A stretch of DNA of 64,000 nucleotides, taken from Pardosa pseudoannulata. Its lineage: Eukaryota > Arthropoda > Arachnida > Araneae > Lycosidae. How positions within the stretch are numbered: position 1 is the stretch's first letter; every line of letters starts with the position of its first letter. The stretch is taken from contig CM063506.1 in NCBI GenBank assembly GCA_032207245.1, forward strand, positions 12,772,439 through 12,836,438. The letters are read 5' to 3'. This document shows positions 22,425 to 33,270 of the stretch, piece by piece. The translations under genes were made by a program, and so were the position numbers. The notes below the pieces were generated by a model. It worked only from the letters and a program-made list of their open reading frames with translations, was not told the DNA's origin and searched no databases.

Positions 22425-23179
22425 GAAAAATGACCTTTAAAAGGAATTTTTTGAAAAATAATGTTTATACATACTGAAAAAAAATATATATTACTATAAT
22501 GACTATTAAGATGAGTATCTGAACTGCTATTTTGAAAAATGTAAGTAATTCATGCACTATCAGGTAATCTGTGCAGTCTTCCCGTGTGACATCATAACTG
22601 AATGATAAATTGTGTAAACTGTACAGTTCGCCCCAGTATTTATTTCTTCAGTTCTATGGCCCGACTCAATTGACCCTCTTTTGCTATAACTGGTTAGTTA
22701 ACTTTTAAACACACAGTTTACTTAGTTCACTATTAGCTTTCAACAGGGTAGGTACTTAAAAAAAAAAAGGTTCTTGCTTTTATTGAAATTTTCTGGTCAC
22801 TTCCTGAGCTTTTAGAATACATAAAATATTTCTTATTCAAACCAGATTTAAAAAAAAAAAAAAAAAAATGTTGCTTATGAAACTTTTATAGATAAACTGA
22901 AAGTTATTGAGTCCAAAGCTACACATTGGTATATTGTGAAAAATAACCTCAGATCTGGTTATCAGAAAAAATGCAAAAAGATAGCTATTAGATATTCGGA
23001 TACTTCTAGTCCGATGTTTATGTAGCCAAACCCTTGGTATTTAAGAACAAATGTTTTGATTTTGAAACTCGAACAAAACAAGATTGATGAAAAAATTAAG
23101 GATGAACTTCAATCCCCACATAATCTGAATTCAGTTCCTTGATAAGTATTTTACTCAGTCTAATTGTTTAGTGCAACTG
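22425..23179. other. Intergenic, nothing recognised
   Basis: AT-rich with an A-run near 22851-22868. It lies downstream of the zinc-finger pseudogene. Confidence 0.5.
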
Positions 23180-24300
23180 TCAAGCTTCGATGTAAAGAAA
23201 ATACTTTCGTACATATACTACAAGAAAATGGCTTCTGTTTAGTATGAGATTGAAGATGAACATTTAAGTGACTCTTTTGAGAAAATGATTTCTTACATTG
23301 ACTACAAGTAAATGGTTTCTCACCAGTGTGAGAACGAAGATGAATTCTCAAGCTAGAATTACGAGAAAATGCTTTCATACATATGGTACAAGGAAATGGT
23401 TTTTCTCCAGTATGGATACGAAGATGATTTTGCAAGTGGGTATTATTGGAAAATTCTTTCTGACAGACATAGCAAGTTAATGGGTTTTCTTCACCAATAT
23501 GGGAAGCAAGATGAATATCTAAGAAATGTTTTTGAGAAAATACTTTATAAGTGTGAAAATATTTAACAAACAATACAAGTCAAGGCCTTTTATTAGTATG
23601 GGTAAGAAGATGAGCTTTCAAGCTGTGATGTACAGAAAAGGCATTTGTATATATACTAATATAATGGCTTCTTCCTAGTATGGGAATGACAATGAACATT
23701 CAAGTGGCTTTTTTGAGAAAATCATTTCTCACACTTACTGCAAGCAAATGATTTCTCCCAAGTGTGGGAATAAAGATGAAGATCTTGTGAAGACTCCCCT
23801 TTGTCCTGACCCCAAAAACAATTGGCGGGACCATAACTGACCCCCCAGGTATAAAAAGCCTACAATTTTGCGACTCAGGGCTTTTTGTCTTTTTTTAAGT
23901 AGGTGTGTTGACCTTGTGTGGAGGCTTTCGCATTTGTTACCAGAGCCAGCTTGCTAGTTCGGGAGATTCGTAAAGTCTGCTCATATAGGGAGCAGCAGAG
24001 TCTCAGATACCAAATGGGGGATAAATTGGGTTTGATTGCACCCTGAAAAGCCTCCTCATTTGTAAGAGATTATTACATCTCTTGTTTTTCTTTCGCCTGT
24101 GATCGTCGTGAGGAAGTTTTACCGGCAACCGTCCTTTGCAGTTCTACATAATTCAGGAATTAACATTCCTTTGTAAATAGCCGTATTTAATCCAGAATTA
24201 AAGTAAATTTCCAATTTTATTCTCTGACTGTGATCCATTATTCACATTACCTCTCACTTGAGAATATTGAAGGCGTCACAATCTAAATGGTATTTTGGAG
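23180..24300 (-). pseudogene. Partial, broken C2H2 zinc-finger copy interrupted by a solo LTR
   Basis: A head-to-tail partial duplicate of the neighbouring finger gene. Bases 23181-23544 match 24370-24733 almost perfectly (a few single-base changes seen) and encode about five fingers, ending RSLTVALNN and a stop. Beyond 23545 similarity falls sharply: 23580-23785 still shows finger remnants (FACSKCEK, FSQKSHLNVH) with in-frame stops. After the LTR, 24281-24300 resumes with bases matching the gene's RLDLHL-encoding stretch. An identical core inside a decayed shell suggests recent gene conversion from the functional gene, not a uniformly recent duplication. It lacks an intact start and is probably not translated. 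Confidence 0.75.
23786..24280 (+). mobile_element. Solo LTR (Gypsy/BEL-like) with 4-bp target duplication
   Basis: A 495-bp unit opens TGTGA and closes TCACA, flanked on both sides by ATCT (23782-23785 and 24281-24284). Inside are a TATA box, TATAAAAA at 23850, and an ATTAAA poly(A) signal near 24197, in the right order for an LTR promoter and terminator read on the + strand. Removing it rejoins sequence that aligns continuously with the finger gene, which confirms both borders. No internal retroviral coding region remains, so it is a solo LTR left by recombination. It keeps many CpGs in a CpG-poor region, which suggests a young insertion. Gypsy versus BEL cannot be settled from an LTR alone. 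Confidence 0.82.
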
Positions 24301-24330
24301 GATAAATTAATTTTACACACTTTTAAATGT

Positions 24331-25314
24331 TTAAAACTTTTTATCACTATGAGTAAGAAGATGATCTTTCAAGCTTCGATGTAAAGAAAATACTTTCGTA
24401 CATATACTACAAGAAAATGGCTTCTGTTTAGTATGAGATTGAAGATGAACATTTAAGTGACTCTTTTGAGAAAATGATTTCTTACAATGACTACAAGTAA
24501 ATGGTTTCTCACCAGTGTGAGAACGAAGATGAATTCTCAAGCTAGAATTACGAGAAAATGCTTTCATACATATGGTACAAGGAAATGGTTTTTCTCCAGT
24601 ATGGATACGAAGATGATTTTGCAAATGGGTATTATTGGAAAATTCTTTCTGACAGACATAGCAAGTTAATGGGTTTTCTTCACCAATATGGGAAGCAAGA
24701 TGAATATCTAAGAAATGTTTTTGAGAAAATACTTTTGTACATACAGAACAAGAAAATGGTTTCTCTCCTGTGTGGGTACGAAGATGAAGATCCAAACGGT
24801 ATTTTCGAGAAAATGATTTCTTACATACACTGCAAGCAAATGGTTTTTCTCCAGTGTGGATACGAAGATGATCTTTCAAGTTGAAATTATGAGAAAATGC
24901 TTTCTGACATACAGAGCAAGTATATGGTTTTTCTCCTGTGTGGGTACGAATATGTTCTTTCAATCTGCAATTAAAAGAGAAAGATTTCTCACATATAGAG
25001 CAAGAAAATGGTTTCTCTCCAGTGTGGATACGAAGATGAACATCTAAACGATATTTTTCAGAAAATGTTTTCTCACATAAACTACAAGCAAATGGTTTTT
25101 CCTTTGAGTGGCTATGAAGATGATTTTTTAAGTGGAAACTATGAGAAAATGCCTTCTGACATACAGAGCAAATAAAAGGCCTTTCTCCTGTGTGGGTACG
25201 AAGATGAGCTTTCAATCTGCAATGAAAAGAAAAAGATTTCTTACATACAGAGCAAGAAAAAGGCTTTTCCTTAGAGTCTCTGGAACTAAAATGATCAAAT
25301 GTGCTTTTATCCAT
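24331..25314 (-). CDS. C2H2 zinc-finger protein with 11 tandem fingers
   Basis: Reads as 327 residues from the ATG at 25314. After about 17 residues with no recognised domain, eleven fingers of the C-x2-C-x12-H-x3-H type run almost to the C-terminus at 28-residue spacing. They are joined mostly by TGEKPF linkers, with variants IGEENPL, TKQKPF and SKEKPF. Such arrays bind DNA in the nucleus, and the linkers are the classic DNA-contact type. No effector domain (BTB, ZAD, KRAB-like or SCAN) is visible, so an upstream exon could add one. The frame is open for 16 further codons upstream of this ATG, with a TGA at about 25374 just before a possible acceptor, so the start is uncertain. The coding part is intronless. 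A decayed partial copy lies directly downstream at 23180-24300, and an inverted fragment lies at 17129-17529. The specific target cannot be read from the sequence. Confidence 0.85.
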   Translation of the reverse strand: MDKSTFDHFSSRDSKEKPFSCSVCKKSFSFHCRLKAHLRTHTGERPFICSVCQKAFSHSFHLKNHLHSHSKEKPFACSLCEKTFSEKYRLDVHLRIHTGEKPFSCSICEKSFSFNCRLKEHIRTHTGEKPYTCSVCQKAFSHNFNLKDHLRIHTGEKPFACSVCKKSFSRKYRLDLHLRTHTGEKPFSCSVCTKVFSQKHFLDIHLASHIGEENPLTCYVCQKEFSNNTHLQNHLRIHTGEKPFPCTICMKAFSRNSSLRIHLRSHTGEKPFTCSHCKKSFSQKSHLNVHLQSHTKQKPFSCSICTKVFSLHRSLKDHLLTHSDKKF

Positions 25315-25362
25315 TTCAAACACAATTGGAATTTTATTATGGCTGTTATAACTTCTTTTCAA

Positions 25363-27050
25363 AAAGCTGAATGCTCATTTAAATAGAGCATATGCTCAAG
25401 GTTCCTACGTGGTACATTAGATTACATCCGATTCTTTTGACACAAGAGTTTTTAATTCTAGTAGATAGTTTTTTAATAAACCTTGATTCAACTCTACGGA
25501 GAATCACAAAGATTAATCTTCATTTCTATATCTGTAAGTAATAACTAATATGTACTGCTGCTAATAGTCCATATCTGAACTATAGTCTGAAATTTTCAAT
25601 ATTAAAAGATAGTATTAAAATTTCACCATTTTTTGCTAAAATTTACGGCTGTTAAATCTTCTTCTACTGAAGTATACATTTCTGTGCTAAAAGACATCAA
25701 TATTTAATTGAACTTCCTTCCATCAAGTGTAGATAAGCATTTAAAAGGAAATGTTACCTATAAAACAAGAGAAAAAATGTATAAAACTGTAAACACTTTA
25801 TAAATGTCTTAAACTTTATAAATTTGTCTATGTTTGGGAGTGGGAAGAATACAATATACCACTTAAGTACTGGTTAGCATTAATTTTAGCTACAAAACTT
25901 ACTGTTTTGAAATAGTGTTTGAAATAGTATAATACTATTTTTCCTCTTATGTAATGTTCTGAATGCATCATATGATAGGCTAACTTATATTTGATTTATT
26001 TGATTTCAAGTGGTGTTCATTTTTGGTTAATTAAAGCTTTATCTATAACTCTTGATTATTTTGAAATAATAAACAAAAGTATTTATTTGGTGTGTTTTGT
26101 AAATAATTTTTTATACATTTTAATACACAGAATGACCTTTTACCATATACATTAGAATAGACACACTTAAATATATTCACAATCATATTTCTATGTTTGG
26201 AAATGTTGATACCATTTTATGCGTTCTTTTTAAGTGTTCAGCATTTTCATATCAATTTAAATTGTATTTAATTTCTTGTCGAATTTGCTCCTCAATACCA
26301 CATGACTAACATAAATGGGAATACTTCTCTAAAACTAGGGTGAGAAACATGGAATTAAATAACATTTATAATAGGATAAAAGCATATCGCAAATAATTTT
26401 CAGTTTTAAAAATAATATAAATAAATATCAAAACTATTATATTGTTATGTGCTCTGTGAACATGACTAAGTCTTGTAACCATATAAAATGCAATATATTT
26501 TAGTTTATTTTTTAATTATGTACAGTTGTCCAATAAGAAAGCAAACTATCTTATTTAAAAATCTTTCTAAAATAGAAATTTTAACAGCCTTAGACATTTG
26601 TTTATGCCATGGCCATGCCCTGGGTAAAAATACATTCAATTAGCATTATAAAATATGAAAAAGTATTACTATAATGCCTGTACAGAAAGAACTATACAAC
26701 ATTAGTCCTTAAAATGTGTCTACTTTTGTCAATGAGAATCCAATAATACCAAAAGCATCATTACAAACTTACAATAGCTTTATCTATCTTAAGGTCACAC
26801 TATGGAAAAATTAACCCGCATTAATACTTTCACTTTTGAGGAAGCTTGAACATCTCAAGAATATTCTTTTTCTTTCTCCAAAACATCATTTGAACTAAGA
26901 AGCAAAAGATACCATGCATACTTAAAAATTCTTGACATTTCTAAAAGAAATAAGAGAAGTTTCAGCTATAATACATCTAGCACAGTTTTACACATATTTT
27001 AATATTATTGAAAAATTATAATAGTTATACAGAAAAAAAAAGTATTTCTA
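25363..27050. other. Upstream region of the zinc-finger gene
   Basis: AT-rich and CpG-poor. No TATA box or 5' exon could be assigned, although the gene's promoter should lie here or further right. Confidence 0.4.
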
Positions 27051-27054
27051 TTAA

Positions 27055-27409
27055 CACATTGTTCACCGGTCACAAGTTAACTAGTGATTTTATGGCCAAA
27101 TGTTGCTGACCGGCCACGTGTAAACTCGTGATGGATTTTTTTTTTCGCATCGCTGTTGTTTTCTCTGTTGGTGACCATACAGTGCAAGTGTTGGTCAGTA
27201 CAATACAAGCTGTTTCTCTCGCTTATAAGACCCGCCAAATCTTTTGTTGTAAAATATATTTAAATAACTATGACAGAACGTAATGAAGAATCTTTCAATG
27301 AATTACACGTGGATGCTTTATCTGATTGTACGAGTGATTATGAATCAAATCGTGCTAATAGCCGGTGACATGAGATAAATTTTCAGTAAAATTGATGGTC
27401 AAGAATGTG
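27055..27409 (+). mobile_element. piggyBac-type element, internally deleted, with transposase start
   Basis: Bounded by TTAA on both sides (27051-27054 and 27410-27413). The ends are inverted: CACATTGTTCACCGG and, on the other strand, CACATTCTTGACC. A 32-codon acidic frame from the ATG at 27270 (MTERNEESFNELHVDALSDC) to a TGA resembles the acidic N-terminus of piggyBac transposases, cut by an internal deletion. A preceding CGCTTATAAGACC may be the promoter. It keeps many CpGs, so it is probably young. Confidence 0.8.
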
Positions 27410-27413
27410 TTAA

Positions 27414-28805
27414 AACATAAATCAAACCTACTTTAATGTGTTGGAGGAGTTTGTATTCAACCTGCACTAGATAACTAACTCACAAACTTCTAAAAGGTAG
27501 GCTAAATGATTAGGTAATCAAGAAAAATATTACTTTGGTAGGAGGGAAATTGGCTGAACTGCAGTGTCTGCGATGGTTGCAACCATAGCTTGACAATATC
27601 TCTCCTTTTTTTCAGAGCAGAAAGTAAATAGTAAACACCCTAGATCAGAGAACCAACGGATACATATTGAATGACATTTTACATATTGCTGAGGATTAGA
27701 AAATATTTTATTATGAGGGTGTATTGAAGTGTGTTTGTAAAAGAATGGCATAGTTAAAAGGAAAAAGAGTAAATTTTGAAAAAGAAAATTTAACAGAGAA
27801 TGAGTAGATGGAAAATGAGTGTTTAATAATATGGAAAGGGATCAAATAGACAGAACTTTTAATCTTAATTTAACTTAAAATTGTCCACAAGAATTCTCTA
27901 AAGCATGTGGATCATTATAAAATGTAGATTAAACAGCATTCTTCAGGTCTAGGATGAATTTGATTCTAATTTGGCTGAGTACATCTAATGAAGAAATAAC
28001 TAAAACCTACCTGACATTTTCTAAGTTTTACTATGTGTAATTGAATGGATTTACTTATCTACAGCTGAATTTTACTAGAAAGTGCAGTTTTAAGCATTTT
28101 TTTTCTGCTAAATACATTTAGTGTTATTATACCTGAATATATTTACTAATATTAATTAACTAAGGTATTTTATAAAATTTCCAACCTTTTTGTTGCTTTT
28201 AACCTTATTTCTATTTCTTTTCAATATTATTTTTAATTATTATACTTATGACTAGAACTCTTAGAATTTCTTTAGTTGATTTTGACTTATTCATAATATA
28301 CTAGTATTCATAGTATATTATGAATAAGTTAAAATCACTAGTATTCATAATATACTTATTTATTTTATTAATCATACTTATGATTGCAATTTTTAACATT
28401 TCTTTAGTGAACTCTGACATTTTTTTAAACACTATTTGACATTTTTTTGCTACTACAATTTTTCAAACGTACTGCTATTTTTTATGGAGCACAGCATCTT
28501 GTTCACCAAGTAAATATGGCCACATCCAAGACTCTGCAGTTTTAAGGGAAAATTAATGAAATGAGATAATATATTGTTTTTATTGTAAATCAATAACTTT
28601 AAATAATAGTACAAAGGACAGAACTGATATCACAAAAGTCTTTTACTCAACATAAGGGAGGCATCACTTTTAGTTTATATAAAAATTTGTTTAGATTGGT
28701 TAGAAATAATATAAACTTTGTTTAAATAAATAGAAAGCTCTGCAGCTAAAAAAGAAAAGGTTTATAATATTTTTTAATGTCAGAACTAGGAATTATGTAT
28801 TTATG
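27414..28805. other. Intergenic, nothing coding
   Basis: Only the inverted repeat at 28.3 kb stands out. The 73-codon - strand frame at 27530-27751 has no family features. Confidence 0.45.
28285..28329. repeat. Inverted repeat, 17-bp arms
   Basis: ACTTATTCATAATATAC at 28285-28301 pairs with 28313-28329 over an 11-base loop. Part of the arm recurs near 28340 (ATTCATAATATACTTATT). Confidence 0.8.
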
Positions 28806-29175
28806 AAAAGGCTGGTGGGTTGTCAGTAGTCAGTATGAGACACATTCTTTCGCAGAATTTCTAAAAAGCCCAATAGCTGAGAAACAAATCAATATCCAAA
28901 ATCCAACTGATTTTCTATCCCTCCTGGATATCTGTGCTAAAGGAGAATCTGACTACCAAACTGGATATTTAGAGGTGGAAATTCAAAGAAACTGCTCTCA
29001 ATTAGAAAACAGATTTAGAAAATTTTATAAATTATATGTTCTCGAACACCTTAAACAACAACAACAAAAAAAGGCTGTTTGTCTGATACAAAAATATATA
29101 AAATTTAGTATTATGCGATGGCTGAGAGCAAATGTCTACTGTGAGCAGACACATTTGTGCCTTACCTTATCCTGA
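28806..29175 (+). other. Open frame of about 122 codons with an IQ-like motif, unassigned
   Basis: An uninterrupted frame runs from just after a TGA at 28803-28805 to the TGA at 29173-29175. It reads YETHSFAEFLKSPIAEKQ, a charged middle, then KKAVCLIQKYIKFSIMRWL, which resembles a calmodulin-binding IQ motif but lacks the usual second basic position. Composition and codon use look protein-like for this AT-rich DNA. There is no ATG near the start and no convincing acceptor. It could be an exon of an unidentified gene, a retro-copied exon, or chance. I cannot name a family. Confidence 0.3.
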
Positions 29176-30107
29176 AAAGTGATCAAGCCAAAGAAGCTCT
29201 CCCCCCCCCCCTTTGTGATATTTTGTTGTTTTGAAATCTCCTGAAATTCAACTCAGAAGTTGAAGATGATCCTTCCTTTTTGATAATTTCTAGCACTGTT
29301 TATTCTTATGATAAACAGCTCCTTCATGGGTTCCTAATACAGATTTTCCATTTTCAATTTTTACTAGAATTTGCTCATTAATATAATTCATAAGTATTGA
29401 TTTATAGCCCCAAGGCTTTATACTTTTAAAATTACCTTGAATGAGCAAAGTATCCAAAATGTTACTTGACCAAAAACTTAACTGAATACAATTTAAGCTT
29501 TATCTGCTCTATATATGACAGAATATTCCTCTATATCTATAAAAAAAAAATATAAAAAAAATAATATTGTTACTGTTTTAAAAAAAAAAAAGAGTTCTAT
29601 GATCCTAGATACATGAGAAAAGGGTAATTCGAAAATATCTTTAGAGATAAAACAATAAAATGGCGTTTACTGTTATTTTGCATTCAAAATTTTTTTGCTT
29701 ACTTTATGATGAAAATACAAAATGTAAATTGTATAATATTGTTGCCAAACGTAGTACAGTAATTCATTGTTGCCATAGCAACATTGTTATGTTTAATTGT
29801 ACTGCTTTTCGGGAACATTCAGTCCAACTACTGGTCGTCTACTGAAATAGTCTACTACCGAAATCGTCTACTGAACGAAAAAAATTTACCGATAGTTAAA
29901 ACGAGCATTCGACCGAAAGAGATTCTCCTGTTTCGTTGCGAATCGTAGTTTACGCTAGTTCGCTAAGACGAGTTTGGAGTCGAGGGTAGGGCCGACATAA
30001 TCCAGGCTTGCGACAGTGATTCTGAAGATCGTCATTTTCACCCGTGACTCTTGTCGGAGTGAATATGGTAGATCCCCTAGCTTCTGTTATCATTTGTGTT
30101 CTAAAAA
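29176..30107. other. Transition to CpG-normal DNA
   Basis: A C-run near 29200 and short A-runs. From about 29.83 kb CpG becomes frequent. A CpG-rich block at 29840-30110, just before the Myb/SANT relic, may be its old promoter. Confidence 0.4.
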
Positions 30108-30124
30108 ATGTCTCTAGTCTCCCG

Positions 30125-30325
30125 ATCGGCCAAAACAACACCCCGTCAGTATGCCACAATGGTTAAATTCATTGAAAATAATAAAAAATGTTTAACTTCA
30201 AATTAACGCCCGATTTCACAGCACAGGATAAGGAAGAAATATGGAAAGAATTAGCAAACATAATAAATGCTGATAGATTGGGATTCATCAAATCAGTAAC
30301 AAAATGGAAAAAAAAACAATTATAG
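30125..30325 (+). pseudogene. Myb/SANT-like (zeste-type) DNA-binding domain relic
   Basis: From the ATG at 30108 the frame reads MSLVSRSAKTTPRQYATMVK, then FIENNKKCLTS and a stop. One frame over it continues KLTPDFTAQDKEEIWKELA and INADRLGFIKSVTKWKKK. This matches the N-terminal Myb/SANT-like domain of zeste-like proteins, widespread in arthropods and often carried by Harbinger-type transposons. A single frameshift in an A-rich stretch separates the halves, and the rest of the protein is absent. A dead transposon gene is the likeliest source. Confidence 0.65.
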
Positions 30326-30528
30326 TTCTACATACTATATTTTGAATAAACTAACTTATTTGGTAAATTATAAAATAGTTAAACTGTAAAATTTGTTGGA
30401 TAAGTAATTCTCATTTAAAAGAAATTTCTGAATTTCAGACAAAATTTTTGGAACTTTTCTAAAAAAGCATGCCAATTTAAAGTTAAATATATTAATAAGG
30501 TAAATTTTCAGATGTCGGTATTAGATCT

Positions 30529-30696
<168 letters not shown>

Positions 30697-30697
<1 letters not shown>

Positions 30698-32442
30698 TTG
30701 AGGTAAAAGATGGTCATTTTCTTAATTTACAGAAAAAACTTGTTTTTTTGCAATTTTTAGTACAAACCCACATAAATTTTCTGAAAATTCCTGATCAGAA
30801 TCACCCCTGGTTTATTTCTTGTTGAAAACATCCTCTTAATTTTCATGAAAGAGCAAAATCCATTTACAATTATTTGATTTTATATCATCATTCAAATATT
30901 TATCAAAACACAGAATTACAAACCTGAAAAATTACTAATTAAAATATTCTTAATTTTATCTAATTTTAAAATTGTTTTGATATATTTAACATTTAAATAA
31001 TAAAAAATAAAAATAAGTTTAATCTTTATTTATATAATTTTAGTTTCAAAAGGCTGTGTAATATGTCCAACACTGACTGTATAGTGTTTCGCGTCCTTTT
31101 ATTACTATATTCCTTTTATTATTATTATAGTCCTTTTATTGACAAATACTATGTCGAATTCATGCTTAAGTTTGTTACATAATTGACAACTAAATATTTC
31201 AGCAACAGAGTTTCGTAATCAGGATTATCTTCTACTTCTTAAAAGAAATGCAACATCGCCATTTGCTGGTCGAAAGGAATTAAGAGCCCATACTCGGAAT
31301 TTGGCATTTTGAGGAGGACATTAAATTTTCGAGTGTTGTTGGATCTTAAAGCAAAAAACCTTAGAAATCGTGGTTGAGAAGTAATAACTATTTTAGAGTT
31401 ACTGAACGTTCTTGAGAAATTCTTGATTTTCCGCGAACCTAAAGAACAGTTTCTAGGCCTTTATTTTTGTAGATTTACATAGCTCAGTCTTTCTTTAGAC
31501 CTAACTGTGGCTTTTTGAAGTGAATAGAGGATGTTAACTGACAGGCGAATATATTGTGTTCCACGTTTCTTAATTATCCACACACACTTTTCTGAAAACG
31601 TCTTTCCAATTGGTATAAGTCCCTTTCTAATATTGTTTTCTCTTTTAACCTTTTGAGGGAGGGTGGTCAATATTTCCATCAAGACGTGCAAGTCTTATTA
31701 GAAAAAATATAGAAAAATTAGAATTAGAATTAGAAAAATAAATATCTAAAGAAGAGATTTGTTTTTGAATTTTTACCTTTTTGAATTTATTATGTTTGTT
31801 ATATATGTTATGTATCAATGTAATGTTTATATTCTAATAGTTTCAGAATTAAAATCCTAAGTATCTTATTTTTTCACCATCGAATGAATTCTTAAAATAG
31901 TTTTGATGTTACGTTTATTATGTAGCTATTTCATTATCATACTCCTTTCATTAGTAGTTTAATTAATTATTTATCTTTTTAATTCATTTTAATAATTATT
32001 GTCAAAAAGCAGTTTTCAGAAGATTTACTACATGTTATATACAGTCTAACCTCAGTCTATCGTTCCCGGATAATTCGTTTGATTCATTTGGTTTCAAACT
32101 TATTCCCATAGAAGTAACGTTATTTCTTCCCACATTCATAGACAGAGTCGTTTTAAACCATTTTGGGTTAAAACCCTAAACATTACTAAGCTCTCTCCAT
32201 TTACCACAAGATACAGAACGCATAAAAGATATAAAATAATAATTAAAACAATATTAAACAATGTGAAAATTAAAAGAAATCTTAAATTTTTATTAACAAA
32301 AATATTTATTATACAACAATAAATTTTCTTAATATTAAAACCACTTTCATTATAATATCCTTACTCTTCTGCATCGATAGATTTAAAGCTTTATTCTATA
32401 TCACTATTTTTTGCGCGAAGTGTTATTGCTTTCTATTTCATC
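30697..32442. other. Intergenic with an unassigned frame
   Basis: The 76-codon - strand frame at 31461-31691 (IPIGKTFSEKCVWIIKKR) is unassigned. Near 32043, CAGTCTAACCTCAGTCTATC resembles a pogo/Tigger terminus, but a partner end is not visible. Confidence 0.35.
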
Positions 32443-33270
32443 TTGGCGAGATTTTTACTTTCCATAATTATAAATATGCCATGTACTATAATTTTGTTTA
32501 CATTTTGTCTACATTTCTTAAATAAAATTTATTGTCATAGGTTTTGTCAATTAAATTTTAATTTTTATGTATTTAAAACCTTATTACCAAGAACATCAGT
32601 AAGACAATAATGCATTTAAGAAAAGGAAAAAGTTTTCTTTTTGTAAATGGCAACAAGGAAATGCAAAAAATTGATAGAACATGGATACTTTTGATTATTA
32701 ATTACATCACTAGGTAATACGCACTGAATATAAAGATTATTGCTATCTCATTGAATTTAGCATTGAATTATGGTGGCGACTGCTGTGCTGTTGGTGATAA
32801 AAAACCAAAAAGGTCAAAATCAAGAGATCAAAATGACTATATAAACAAGATTTACTTTTTTAATAGATTAATTTTTTCTACACCGATATATGTAAATATT
32901 TTTTCTTCTTCCTCATTTTCTTCGAGAAAATGTTATTTTTTCAGTTTTATCTTGGCGAGATTATTATTTTCAATAATTATAAACTCTCATGTTCTATAAT
33001 TCTTTTTTTTTTTTTTTTTTTTTTAAATTTTACAGCTACTATTTCTAAAAGAAAAACTTTTGTCATAGGTTTTGTTATTTAGAACTGAAATTTTATTCAA
33101 AATTTTAATACAGTTGAAAATAAATAAGCAAAATTTCAATAATTATAAGCTCAACATATTCTCTCATTTTGGTTTCTACTTCATAGCTGGCATTTCTTAA
33201 AAGAAAACGTACTCATTGTCGTAGTTTTAATTATTTAAAACTTTAAAATTGTTTTGTGTTTAAAACATTA
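32443..33270 (+). repeat. Diverged direct repeats
   Basis: TCTTGGCGAGAT with a following ATAATTATAAA block occurs near 32443 and 32949; a partial copy lies near 33131. Each is followed by TTTCTTAAA/GTCATAGGTTTTGT-like sequence. A long T run at 33002-33024 interrupts the second unit. Confidence 0.6.

Noticed and set aside
23786..24280. A protein-coding endogenous retrovirus
   Set aside because: Only the LTR is present; there is no gag, pol or env sequence between or beside the borders.
24487..25386. Several + strand frames of 60-108 codons
   Set aside because: Antisense shadows of the repeated finger coding sequence; the same frames recur at 23298 and 17173 for the same reason.
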